Positions 9,447 through 17,433 of a stretch of 64,000 nt of DNA are shown in pieces. The translations under genes and the position numbers were made by a program. Source of the DNA: Serpens gallinarum (lineage in GTDB: Bacteria; Pseudomonadota; Gammaproteobacteria; Pseudomonadales; Pseudomonadaceae); contig NZ_JACSQG010000002.1 in the NCBI RefSeq assembly GCF_014836765.1, positions 372,001 through 436,000 of the forward strand, written 5' to 3'. Position 1 is the stretch's first letter. Each line of letters begins with the position of its first letter. The notes beneath the pieces are model-generated. The model was not told the origin of the DNA. It worked only from the letters and a program-made list of their open reading frames with translations, and did not search any database.

Positions 9447-10445
9447 TCAATTGCTGTCCTTGCTGTCGACTTGATAGCTGAAGCCGAAGTTGAAGCCGCC
9501 GAAGAGAATTACATCAGCCAGTTGCTTCATGGTGTCGCCGGCCTTGGCTAGCCCGGTCTTGGGGATAAAAAGAAGGTCATCCGGTTGCAGGTAGGCGAGG
9601 CTACTGGCGTCATCGTCAAGTACGGCCTTGATGTTGTAGGTGCGGGCGACAACTTGATCGCCCTGACGGTTGACGATCATGACCTCACGCAAGTCCGAGC
9701 GCGGGGTGTGGCCGCGCGCCAGAGTGAGTGCCTCAAGGACCGAAATTGGCCGGCGCACTGGATAAGCGCCCGGCTGGCCCACTTCACCGAGGATGAACAC
9801 TTCGTTTGGCATGCTGCTCTTGAGCAGCACATCGACTCGTAGAGGCCCCACTTCCCTGGCATAACGCTGGTTGAGGGCCTTTTCCAGTTCTTGCAGGGTG
9901 ACGCCCGTGAGCGGCATGTTGCCGAGCATCGGGAAGGTGGCGCGGCCATCGGGGCCAATAGTGATGTCCCTGCTCATGCCGCCGCCCGGGCTGAACAAGG
10001 TATCGCGCAGGCTTTGCAGATTGCTTTGGGCGCGGGGTACCGAAGCGGAAATGATCGGGTTGCGCAGGGTCTGCGAATACAACTCGGTGATTTTCTGTTC
10101 GGCTTCCTTGACCGTCAGGCCGGCTACTTTCACCGTGCCGGCATATTCCAGGTTTACGGTCCCGTCGGGCATGACCGTCTTGGAACTGTTCAGGCCGCGC
10201 GCGGTGACGAAGTTGAGCTCCAGTTGGTCGCCGTTCTGGATTCGGTAGGCGGCGTCCGAGTCAAGATCGATGTGATAGATCACTTCCAGCACATCCATGG
10301 GCCGCAGCACTTGCTGGACCGGCAGGATTTCGGTGCGTCCGGCCAGAGCGTCCGGCGCGGTCAGAATGCGGGCAGGTATGGAGCGTTCAGAGTTGCTGCT
10401 GCAACCCGCCAGAACCGCCAGCAACAGAAGGGTCAGGCTTCTCAT
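9447..10445 (-). CDS. Wza-type polysaccharide export lipoprotein
   Basis: The protein starts with a lipoprotein signal (MRSLTLLLLAVLAGC, cysteine at 15), followed by the poly-export domain (from about residue 45) and two SLBB-like beta-grasp regions; FILGEVGQPGAYPV is the characteristic late motif. These proteins form the outer-membrane/periplasmic channel through which the polymer leaves the cell. Three in-frame ATGs occur (10469, 10454, 10445). I chose 10445 because AAGGA lies about 8 bases upstream and the signal peptide is then standard length. The gene follows the ATPase gene closely and is followed directly by the chain-length gene. Confidence 0.9.
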   Translation of the reverse strand: MRSLTLLLLAVLAGCSSNSERSIPARILTAPDALAGRTEILPVQQVLRPMDVLEVIYHIDLDSDAAYRIQNGDQLELNFVTARGLNSSKTVMPDGTVNLEYAGTVKVAGLTVKEAEQKITELYSQTLRNPIISASVPRAQSNLQSLRDTLFSPGGGMSRDITIGPDGRATFPMLGNMPLTGVTLQELEKALNQRYAREVGPLRVDVLLKSSMPNEVFILGEVGQPGAYPVRRPISVLEALTLARGHTPRSDLREVMIVNRQGDQVVARTYNIKAVLDDDASSLAYLQPDDLLFIPKTGLAKAGDTMKQLADVILFGGFNFGFSYQVDSKDSN

Positions 10446-10468
10446 GGCAATCATCCTTGGTCGTTCCA

Positions 10469-11140
10469 TTAGAGGTAGCGGTAGAGCCATTTTGGCGTGT
10501 AGTAACGGCGCGCGTTGAATATGCTGCCGAGCAAGTTGGCGTTGGCCTGGCGCAAACGTTGCACCGCGGCCTGGGCAACTTCCCAGCGGGTCTGTTCGCC
10601 GCGCACCACCAAGATCACGCCGTCAACCATGGCCGCCAAGCTGAGGCTATAGCTGCTCGAATAGACGGCCTCGCCATCAATCACGATGAAGCGGTAATGA
10701 TGGCCGAGGGCTTCGAAGAGCCGCTGGATCTGCTCATGAAGCAAGTATTTGCTCTGGCTGCTCGGAAGGCCCAGCGGCAGCAGATCAAAGGGCAGGTCGG
10801 GGTGCTGTTGTACACATTCGGACAGCTGTTCGTGGGGGGTTGAGCTGACCAGCAGGTCGAGCAATCCCGGAGCGCCACCCATCTTGTATGAAGCGGTCAA
10901 ACCCTGCGGGGAGGGGCTGGCATCCACGAGTAAGACCTTGCCTGCGCTCGATAGGGTCAGTTGCCGGGCCAGTGACAGGGCACTGGTGCTGGTGCCGCAT
11001 CCACTGCTGGGACCGGTAATCAGCAGGGTGCGGCATTCCGGGTTGAGAACCGTGGTGGTGAGATTGCTCTCACTGGCCTCAAGAATCTGTTTGTCGCGCT
11101 CCAGGAGAAGCCCGATCTGGTTGACGCGGAACATGTTCAT
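10469..11140 (-). CDS. CpsD/CapB-like ATPase with a degenerate P-loop (putative inactive tyrosine autokinase)
   Basis: The 223-residue protein aligns by pattern with the cytoplasmic BY-kinase domain that partners Wzz-type proteins. A Walker A position is present at residues 43-52 (GPSSGCGTST), but the invariant lysine is replaced by threonine (residue 50). The Walker A-prime region reads VLLVDASPSPQG and the Walker B region FIVIDGEAV, which lacks the usual DxPP. The C-terminus carries four tyrosines in RRYYTPKWLYRYL, reminiscent of the autophosphorylated tyrosine cluster. From family knowledge, loss of the lysine should abolish ATP hydrolysis. It may therefore be a structural partner of the chain-length protein. 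Position in the operon directly before the export lipoprotein supports the assignment. Confidence 0.75.
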   Translation of the reverse strand: MNMFRVNQIGLLLERDKQILEASESNLTTTVLNPECRTLLITGPSSGCGTSTSALSLARQLTLSSAGKVLLVDASPSPQGLTASYKMGGAPGLLDLLVSSTPHEQLSECVQQHPDLPFDLLPLGLPSSQSKYLLHEQIQRLFEALGHHYRFIVIDGEAVYSSSYSLSLAAMVDGVILVVRGEQTRWEVAQAAVQRLRQANANLLGSIFNARRYYTPKWLYRYL

Positions 11141-11177
11141 TACGGCTACTCCAAATAGAAAGAGGTCATTGCCAGGA

Positions 11178-11924
11178 TTAGCTGGCCCCGTGGCCGGAGA
11201 GCACTTTGACGGGGGTTTTGATGAGGATCATCAGATCCAGCAGCGGCCCCTGTTGCTTGATGTACTGCATGTCCAGCGTGACGCGATCGTCGAAGTCGAC
11301 ATCGCTGCGTCCGGAGATCTGCCAGAGGCCGGTCATTCCGGGATAGGTGCTTAGGCGCCCCAGGTGATGGGGGCGGTAGCGCGCGGCATTGAAGGAGGTG
11401 GGACGAGGGCCGACCAGACGCATGTCACCGAGCACGACATTGATCAGGTTGGGCAACTCATCCAGGCTGGTTTGCCGCAGCCAGCGACCTATAGGCGTGA
11501 CCCGAGGGTCGTTGTCGATTTTGAAATCCACCGCGTCGGCGCCGTGCTTGTTCAGGTGGCGTAGCGATTCCTTGAGCGCTTCGGCGTTGGTCACCATACT
11601 GCGGAATTTGTACATGCCAAAACGGCGGCCGCGATAGCCGGTGCGCTGTTGGACGAACAGCACAGGCCCGGGACTGGCGAGCTTGATCAGCAGCGCGATA
11701 CCCAGCAATAACGGCGAAAGGATGACCAGTAAGCAAAGGGCACCGATGGCATCCAGGCAACGTTTGCTGCGCGACAGATTCCAGGGCCGTCCGCCAGGCC
11801 GCTTGGTTATCCAACCTCGATTTTGCACCCACAAATGCTCACCTATCTGGCCCCGCAGCAGCGGGTCCAGGCGTTTCTCCCGTGTCATTCCCTGTTGGAA
11901 CGAGTTGCTATGAGAAGCGGTCAT
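11178..11924 (-). CDS. Undecaprenyl-phosphate sugar phosphotransferase (initiating transferase, bacterial sugar transferase domain)
   Basis: The 248-residue protein has one strong hydrophobic segment (CLDAIGALCLLVILSPLLLG, about residues 58-80) followed by the catalytic domain with KFRSMVTNAE, DELPNLINVVLGDMRLVGPRP and PGMTGLWQISGR, all hallmarks of the PglC/WbaP/WcaJ C-terminal domain. It transfers a sugar-1-phosphate from UDP-sugar to undecaprenyl phosphate and so starts repeat-unit assembly. It lacks the N-terminal four-span domain of full WcaJ proteins. ATG 11924 was chosen because an AAGGAG site lies 10 bases upstream; a TTG at 11933 would be too close to it. Confidence 0.9.
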   Translation of the reverse strand: MTASHSNSFQQGMTREKRLDPLLRGQIGEHLWVQNRGWITKRPGGRPWNLSRSKRCLDAIGALCLLVILSPLLLGIALLIKLASPGPVLFVQQRTGYRGRRFGMYKFRSMVTNAEALKESLRHLNKHGADAVDFKIDNDPRVTPIGRWLRQTSLDELPNLINVVLGDMRLVGPRPTSFNAARYRPHHLGRLSTYPGMTGLWQISGRSDVDFDDRVTLDMQYIKQQGPLLDLMILIKTPVKVLSGHGAS

Positions 11925-11938
11925 GCCGATCAATCTCC

Positions 11939-13009
11939 TTAGCTGGGTAGGGGGAAGGTCATCTGCATGGGCAATACTTCCTGTTGCGCCGCTGATGGAT
12001 CCCTGTGGTAGTAATCGCGGAACCAGGCAACGAAGCGGGCAATGCCTTCGTCCAGGCTAATTCGGGGGTGGAAACCGATGTCTCGTTGCAAGTCGCTGAC
12101 GTCCGCGCAGGTAGCCAATACATCGCCGGCCTGCAGAGGCAACAACTCGATTCGCGCCCGTTGGCCGAGGTGCTTTTCCAGCACGGCGAGATAGTCACGC
12201 AGCTCCACCGGGGATTGCCCGCCGATGTTGTACAGACGCCAAGGCGCCATGCTGGTAGCCGGATCAGGGTGTTCGCGATCCCAGTCCGGGTTGGGCAGTG
12301 GAGCTTTGTCCAGCAGGCGGGCCAGGCTTTCGACGATGTCATCGATGTAGGTGAAGTCGCGCTGATGCTGACCATGATTGAACAGCTGCAGCGGCTCTCC
12401 CGTGACGATGGCCTGGGCAAATTGAATGGGCGACATATCCGGACGGCCCCAAGGGCCGTATACCGTGAAAAAGCGCAGCCCCGTGCAGGGAATACCAAAC
12501 AAATGGCTATAGGTATGAGCCATCAGTTCATTGGCTTTTTTGGTTGCGGCATAAAGCGACAGTGGGTGGTCGACGTTATCGCGCAACGAGTACGGGGTGC
12601 GTTGGTTGGCGCCGTACACCGAGCTGGACGAGGCGTACAGCAGGTGTTGCACCGGGTAAGCCCTGCAACCTTCGAGAATATTCAAGAAGGCGTCGATGTT
12701 GCTGCTGGCATAGGCGCGCGGGTTGCTCAGCGAATAGCGCACACCGGCTTGCGCTGCAAGGTGAATGACGACGTCGGGCCGACTGTCTTCAAAGACCGAC
12801 GTCACGGCCTCAGCATCAGCCAGGTCAAGGCGCAGCAGCGGAAAGTCGCCTGCCTCCTGGCGTACCCAGTCAAGCCGCGCCTCTTTCAGAGTCGGATCGT
12901 AGTAGTCATTGAAATTGTCTACGCCGATTACCCGGTGTCCCTCGCGCAGTAAGCGCAAGGCACAATGCGCACCGATGAAACCGGCGGCGCCTGTCAGTAG
13001 GATTTTCAT
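11939..13009 (-). CDS. UDP-glucuronate 4-epimerase (SDR family)
   Basis: The 356-residue protein begins MKILLTGAAGFIGAH, the Rossmann GxxGxxG dinucleotide site of extended short-chain dehydrogenases. The YAATKKANE catalytic YxxxK, the FNDYYDPTLKEARL stretch and the FFTVYGPWGRPDM motif match bacterial GAE/CapI epimerases, which convert UDP-glucuronate to UDP-galacturonate. The ATGA overlap with the preceding UDP-glucose dehydrogenase gene (13006-13009) fits the two-step route UDP-glucose to UDP-GlcA to UDP-GalA. It predicts that the exopolysaccharide contains uronic acid, probably galacturonic acid. A UDP-glucose epimerase or decarboxylase activity is less likely given this pairing. Confidence 0.88.
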   Translation of the reverse strand: MKILLTGAAGFIGAHCALRLLREGHRVIGVDNFNDYYDPTLKEARLDWVRQEAGDFPLLRLDLADAEAVTSVFEDSRPDVVIHLAAQAGVRYSLSNPRAYASSNIDAFLNILEGCRAYPVQHLLYASSSSVYGANQRTPYSLRDNVDHPLSLYAATKKANELMAHTYSHLFGIPCTGLRFFTVYGPWGRPDMSPIQFAQAIVTGEPLQLFNHGQHQRDFTYIDDIVESLARLLDKAPLPNPDWDREHPDPATSMAPWRLYNIGGQSPVELRDYLAVLEKHLGQRARIELLPLQAGDVLATCADVSDLQRDIGFHPRISLDEGIARFVAWFRDYYHRDPSAAQQEVLPMQMTFPLPS

Positions 13010-14358
13010 GATTGGCTCGCTTGCGGCGCAATCTGCGGCAGACCGATGCCCTGGTAGAGCAGTCCGGCATTGGCGAGCTGTTGCGGGTTGTACAGATTGC
13101 GTCCATCAATGACCAGGCCAGCGCGCAGCTTGCTGGCCAGCCAGTCGAAGTCGACCACACGGAAGGTTTTCCACTCGGTGCAGATCACCAGGGCATCGGC
13201 ATCGAGCAGGGTGTCATCGCGCGTCGGACAGAGCACCAGGTCCTCGCGGTAACCATAGAGACGGCGGCATTCAGACATGGCTTCCGGGTCATAGGCGCGC
13301 ACGGTGGCACCTTCGCGCCACAAGGCCTCCATCAGGTAGCGGCTGGGCGCCTCGCGCATGTCGTCGGTGTTGGGTTTGAAGGCCAGCCCCCAAACGGCGA
13401 TGGATTTGCCGGCCAGGCCATCTGGGAAGTGCTGCTGCAGCTTACGAAACAGCACATGGCGCTGAGCGTCGTTGATGTCGCTGACGGTCTGCAGCAGGCG
13501 CAGCGGTAGACCGTTGTGCTCGGCGGTGTGCAGCAAGGCGCGTATATCCTTGGGGAAGCAGGAACCACCAAAGCCGCAGCCGGGGTAGATGAAGTGATAG
13601 CCGATGCGCGGATCGGAGCCTATTCCCTTGCGCACCGCTTCGATGTCGGCCTCGAGTATCTCGGCCAGATTGGCCAGCTCGTTCATGAAGCTGATGCGGG
13701 TCGCCAGCATCGCATTGGCAGCGTATTTGGTGAGCTCGGCGCTGCGGTTGTCCATCAGCATGAGCTTGTCGTGATTACGGCAGAACGGGGCGTACAGCTC
13801 AGCCAGTTGGCTTCGCGCAAGCTCGTCCTCGGTGCCGACGATGATCCGGTCGGGACGCATGCAGTCACTGACTGCGCTGCCCTCCTTGAGAAATTCGGGG
13901 TTGGAAACGACGCGCACGCAAAGGTGCGCCTTGCCCAGGCGGGAGAGCTCTTCGCGTGCAGTTTGTTCAACTTGCCGTGCGGTGCCCACCGGCACGGTGG
14001 ACTTGATCACCAATGTGCGGTCTTCGTTCATCAGCCCGACGATGGTGCGTGTTACGTCGAGGACATGATGCAAATCCGCTGAGCCGTCCTCGTCTGGAGG
14101 CGTGCCGACAGCGATGAAGATCAGCGAACCATGGGCGACCGCGTCGCTGGCCTGAGTGGTAAAGGACAGGCGAGCAGCCTTCAGGTTGTCCTCGAGCAGA
14201 GTGGACAAGCCGGGTTCGTGAATGGTGGGAACAGCGCGTTGCAGCTGTTTGATTTTGTTCGCGTCGATATCGACACATACGACACGGTGGCCGACATCGG
14301 CCATGGTAACGGCTTGGACTAATCCCACGTAGCCGGTACCGAAAACGCTTACATCCAT
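13006..14358 (-). CDS. UDP-glucose 6-dehydrogenase
   Basis: The 450-residue enzyme oxidises UDP-glucose to UDP-glucuronate with two NAD+. It shows the N-terminal NAD site FGTGYVGLV (residues 6-14), the active-site cysteine in GGSCFPKDIRAL near residue 260-270, and the C-terminal UDP-binding domain with VWGLAFKPNTDDMREAPS. Length is normal for the bacterial family. It is the first gene of the exopolysaccharide operon, with AAGGGG 9 bases before the ATG and a sigma70-like promoter about 40 bases upstream. It supplies the uronic acid precursor for the epimerase next door. Confidence 0.93.
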   Translation of the reverse strand: MDVSVFGTGYVGLVQAVTMADVGHRVVCVDIDANKIKQLQRAVPTIHEPGLSTLLEDNLKAARLSFTTQASDAVAHGSLIFIAVGTPPDEDGSADLHHVLDVTRTIVGLMNEDRTLVIKSTVPVGTARQVEQTAREELSRLGKAHLCVRVVSNPEFLKEGSAVSDCMRPDRIIVGTEDELARSQLAELYAPFCRNHDKLMLMDNRSAELTKYAANAMLATRISFMNELANLAEILEADIEAVRKGIGSDPRIGYHFIYPGCGFGGSCFPKDIRALLHTAEHNGLPLRLLQTVSDINDAQRHVLFRKLQQHFPDGLAGKSIAVWGLAFKPNTDDMREAPSRYLMEALWREGATVRAYDPEAMSECRRLYGYREDLVLCPTRDDTLLDADALVICTEWKTFRVVDFDWLASKLRAGLVIDGRNLYNPQQLANAGLLYQGIGLPQIAPQASQS

Positions 14359-14694
14359 GTTAGAGCGCCCCTTCGGCAGGTTTGTTGCGTGTACAGGTAT
14401 AGGCGATAGGTCCCTGAACCTGTCAAGGAAGCCCCTGGGTTTCGCGCACTTAAATTTCTCCTCGCAGGCTGACTGGGACGCAAAAAAGCCGGATCTAGCC
14501 AGTCAGTTCCCGATTTGGGGCGTATTTTCTCGAATTGAGTTCCGACAGGCGGTAACCGAGCGATCTCGGGTCGGCGTCCGCTTGGAAGCATGGGAATTTC
14601 TCCCTAGAATTCACGTTTCTCCAACGGCGTGACTTTGCTGTTGATTCAAGTTCATCGCGTAGCGCTGGTCGCTGCCCTTTTTCGCGTGGCCCGT
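14359..14694. other. Divergent intergenic region between the exopolysaccharide operon and hslO, with an inverted repeat
   Basis: This 336-base gene-free stretch holds the operon promoter candidate at 14396-14426 and an inverted repeat CTGACTGG (14469-14476) / CCAGTCAG (14499-14506) separated by 22 bases that include an A-run. The repeat lies upstream of the promoter and could be a regulator site or DNA-loop anchor. No small gene with a convincing ribosome site was found, and no strong promoter for hslO could be picked. Confidence 0.4.
14396..14426 (-). promoter_or_regulatory. Candidate sigma70 promoter of the exopolysaccharide operon
   Basis: On the minus strand a perfect TTGACA (-35, plus-strand 14421-14426) is followed after 19 bases by TATACC (-10, 14396-14401), placing transcription start near 14388, about 30 bases before the dehydrogenase ATG. 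The spacing is 1 to 2 bases longer than ideal. An inverted repeat ACAGGT (14393-14398) / ACCTGT (14418-14423) overlaps both promoter elements and could bind a regulator. Assigned by eye only. Confidence 0.4.
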
Positions 14695-15588
14695 ATGCAC
14701 GATCCAGATTTCAGTCAACGTTTTTTGTTTGATGACACCGATGTTCGCGGCGAGATGGTTGCCCTGAACGACAGCTATCAGCATGTGCTGGCCAAGCATG
14801 CCTATCCGGAGCCGGTTGCACTCCTGCTCGGTGAGCTGATGGCAGCGGCGGCACTGCTGGTGGGTACTTTGAAGTTCGACGGCTTGCTGGTGCTGCAGGC
14901 GCGTTCTTCCGGCGCTGTGCCGCTGCTGATGGTGGAGTGCTCCAGCGAGCGCGAGATACGCGGTATTGCACGTTTTCACGCCGATCAGATCGAGCCTGAT
15001 GTGGGCCTGCGCGAATTGATGCCTGAAGGTGTGTTGGCCATGACAGTCGACCCCCGCGAAGGTCAGCGTTATCAGGGGATCGTTGCCCTTGAAGGTGCTG
15101 ATCTGGCGGAGTGCCTGAGCGTTTATTTCGCCAATTCTGAGCAGTTGCCGACCCGTTTTTGGCTCAAGGCCGATACACGCCGTGCGCGCGGATTCATGTT
15201 GCAGGCACTGCCGGCCGACCGCTTGAAGGATCCGGAGGCACGGACCAACAGTTGGCAGCACCTGACCACCTTGGCGGATACACTGACCACCGAGGAGCTT
15301 CTCGGATTGGACAACGAAACCTTGCTGCATCGCCTCTATCATGAGGAAACCGTGCGCGTGTTCGAGCCAAACGCGTTGCGCTTTGAGTGCAGTTGCTCGC
15401 GTGAGCGTTCGGCCAAGGCACTGATCAGCCTGGGCGAAGAGGATCTGCGCCGGCTGATCGAGGAGCAGGGCGGACAGGTCTCGATCGATTGTCAGTTTTG
15501 CAACCAGCATTATGTCTTCGATGCCGCCGACCTCGCCCAGCTGTTTGCCGGCGGAGGCAGTCAGGCGCCGTCAGATACTCGTCACTGA
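14695..15588 (+). CDS. hslO: Redox-regulated chaperone Hsp33
   Basis: Hsp33 is a cytoplasmic holdase that becomes active when its zinc-bound cysteines are oxidised during disulfide stress. The 297-residue protein starts [19 protein letters not shown], the conserved N-terminus, and carries the four C-terminal zinc cysteines as ECSC and DCQFC. The frame is open upstream to 14629, but the extra 22 residues are not family-like, so I use ATG 14695; its ribosome site is weak. It is followed by pckA on the same strand, the usual Pseudomonas arrangement, although pckA appears to have its own promoter. Confidence 0.95.
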   Translation: MHDPDFSQRFLFDDTDVRGEMVALNDSYQHVLAKHAYPEPVALLLGELMAAAALLVGTLKFDGLLVLQARSSGAVPLLMVECSSEREIRGIARFHADQIEPDVGLRELMPEGVLAMTVDPREGQRYQGIVALEGADLAECLSVYFANSEQLPTRFWLKADTRRARGFMLQALPADRLKDPEARTNSWQHLTTLADTLTTEELLGLDNETLLHRLYHEETVRVFEPNALRFECSCSRERSAKALISLGEEDLRRLIEEQGGQVSIDCQFCNQHYVFDAADLAQLFAGGGSQAPSDTRH

Positions 15589-15683
15589 TTGGGGCAGGTA
15601 GGCCAGGCTGGTGTTGGGGATCTTGTCAGCCAGGGTCGCAGGAGTGCGTGCACAGCTGGGCGCTCCCTAAAATGCTGCATGTC

Positions 15684-15692
15684 TGGCATAAT
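15684..15692 (+). promoter_or_regulatory. Candidate extended -10 promoter for pckA
   Basis: TGG followed by CATAAT (15687-15692) matches the extended -10 pattern TGnTATAAT in five of six hexamer positions. There is no good -35 at the normal distance, which extended -10 promoters can tolerate. Transcription would start near 15699, leaving a leader of about 78 bases that includes the inverted repeat at 15711-15736. Confidence 0.4.
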
Positions 15693-15710
15693 CCACCGCA
15701 CTTTTTTCTC

Positions 15711-15736
15711 TGTAGTGGGTCTCGGGGTCCACTACA
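15711..15736. promoter_or_regulatory. Inverted repeat TGTAGTGG-N10-CCACTACA in the pckA leader
   Basis: Perfect 8-base arms (15711-15718 and 15729-15736) with a 10-base loop lie between the candidate promoter and the pckA ATG at 15777. As DNA it could be a repressor operator; as RNA it could form a hairpin controlling translation. It lacks a trailing T-run, so it is not an ordinary terminator. Confidence 0.45.
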
Positions 15737-15776
15737 TAATGCATAGAGAGGGCTCGGCGCTTGCCGACAAAGACAC

Positions 15777-17318
15777 ATGACGCAAACCAACAATACCGTG
15801 TACACCGCCATTAGTACTGCGCAGCTGGTCGAAGAAGCCCTTCGCCGCGGCGAGGGTGAACTGGCCGCCAATGGTTCTTTGGTTGTCCGCACCGGTCACC
15901 GTACTGGTCGTTCCCCGGCTGATCGCTATATCGTTGAAGAGCCGAGCACCCAGGACCAGATTGCCTGGGGCGCCATCAACCGTCCGTTCCCGGCCGACAA
16001 GTTCGATGCCCTGTGGGACCGCGTTGTAGCCTTCAACAATGCCCAGGATCACTTCGTATCCCATGTGCATGTCGGCTCTGCCGAAGAGCACTACCTGCCG
16101 GTGAAGATGGTCACTGCCACTGCCTGGCAGAACCTGTTCGGCCGCCAGCTGTTCATCAACCCGGAAACCTACAACCCGACCGGCAAAGCCGAGTGGCAGG
16201 TGCTGAACGTTTCCAACTTCGAGTGCGTGCCCGAGCGTGACGGCACCAACTCCGACGGTTGCGTGATCATCAACTTCGCAGCGAAAAAAGTGCTGATCGC
16301 CGGTATGCGTTACGCCGGCGAGATGAAGAAGGCCATGTTCTCCGTGCAGAACTTCCTGCTGCCGGAAAAAGACGTGCTGCCCATGCACTGCGCCGCCAAC
16401 ATTGGCGAAGAGGGAGACGTCACCCTGTTCTTCGGTCTGTCGGGCACTGGCAAGACCACCTTGTCCGCCGACGAAAGCCGCTTCCTGATCGGCGACGACG
16501 AGCACGGCTGGGGCGAAGGTGTGGTGTTCAACATCGAAGGCGGTTGCTATGCCAAGTGCATCGACCTGTCTGAGAAGAACGAGCCGGTGATCTGGAAGGC
16601 GATCAAGTTCGGTGCCGTGCTGGAAAACGTCGTCCTCGACGAAAACCGCGAGCCGGATTATGCCGACGACAGCCTGACCCAGAACAGCCGCGCCGCCTAC
16701 CCGCTGGAACACGTCGAGAAGCGTTCTGTAGCGAACCTGGGCGGCGAGCCCAATGCAGTGATCTTCCTGACCTGCGACCTGACGGGCGTGCTGCCGCCGG
16801 TGTCGATCCTCAACAACGAGCAGGCGGCTTACCACTTCCTTTCCGGCTACACCGCCCTGGTCGGTTCCACCGAAATGGGCTCGGGCGCCGGCATCAAGTC
16901 GACGTTCTCCACCTGCTTCGGCGCGCCGTTCTTCCCGCGTCCGGCCGGCGTCTACGCCGAGCTGCTGATCAAGCGTATCCAGGCCTTCGGCTCCAAGGTG
17001 TACCTGGTCAATACCGGCTGGACCGGCGGCGGTTACGGCGTTGGCAAGCGCTTCAACATCCCCACCACCCGTGCGGTGATCGCAGCGATCCAGAGCGGTG
17101 CGCTGGTGAATGCCGAGACCGAGCACCTGCCGATCATCAACCTGGACGTGCCGAAGGCTGTCGCCGGCGTCGAAACCGCCCTGCTCAACCCGCGCAACAC
17201 CTGGGCTGACAAGGCTGCCTACGACGAAGCTGCCAAGTCCCTGGCTAAGCTGTTCACCGAGAACTTCAAGAAGTTCGACGTCAGCGACGCCATCAAGGCA
17301 GCGGGTCCGCAGCTCTAA
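15777..17318 (+). CDS. pckA: Phosphoenolpyruvate carboxykinase (ATP)
   Basis: PckA converts oxaloacetate and ATP to phosphoenolpyruvate and CO2, the entry step of gluconeogenesis, in the cytoplasm. The 513-residue length is standard for the ATP-dependent family. The PEPCK P-loop [11 protein letters not shown] spans residues 220-230, the metal/ATP motif GDDEHGW is at 239-245, and [10 protein letters not shown] near residue 42 is the oxaloacetate-binding arginine region. The gene's codon usage is notably GC3-rich compared with its neighbours, consistent with high expression. It is followed by a strong terminator at 17337-17364. Confidence 0.97.
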   Translation: MTQTNNTVYTAISTAQLVEEALRRGEGELAANGSLVVRTGHRTGRSPADRYIVEEPSTQDQIAWGAINRPFPADKFDALWDRVVAFNNAQDHFVSHVHVGSAEEHYLPVKMVTATAWQNLFGRQLFINPETYNPTGKAEWQVLNVSNFECVPERDGTNSDGCVIINFAAKKVLIAGMRYAGEMKKAMFSVQNFLLPEKDVLPMHCAANIGEEGDVTLFFGLSGTGKTTLSADESRFLIGDDEHGWGEGVVFNIEGGCYAKCIDLSEKNEPVIWKAIKFGAVLENVVLDENREPDYADDSLTQNSRAAYPLEHVEKRSVANLGGEPNAVIFLTCDLTGVLPPVSILNNEQAAYHFLSGYTALVGSTEMGSGAGIKSTFSTCFGAPFFPRPAGVYAELLIKRIQAFGSKVYLVNTGWTGGGYGVGKRFNIPTTRAVIAAIQSGALVNAETEHLPIINLDVPKAVAGVETALLNPRNTWADKAAYDEAAKSLAKLFTENFKKFDVSDAIKAAGPQL

Positions 17319-17336
17319 GCGTGATTTTCGCGCTCC

Positions 17337-17364
17337 GCAAAGGCCGCCTTCGGGCGGCTTTTGC
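17337..17364 (+). terminator. Rho-independent terminator of pckA
   Basis: GCAAAGGCCGCC pairs with GGCGGCTTTTGC around a stable TTCG tetraloop (12 pairs including one G-U). The 3' arm carries TTTT and is followed by GTTT. It sits 19 bases after the pckA stop and separates it from recQ. Confidence 0.85.
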
Positions 17365-17433
17365 GTTTCAGCCTCTCAGGACCCCACCCTGGGCTATGGT
17401 CATCGGCCTCGTTGAGTCCTCGGAGTGACAGCT

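Noticed and set aside
15732-17126. Long open frame on the minus strand opposite pckA (464 codons)
   Set aside because: Mirror of a GC3-rich gene; the protein has no family-like features and pckA is certain on the other strand.
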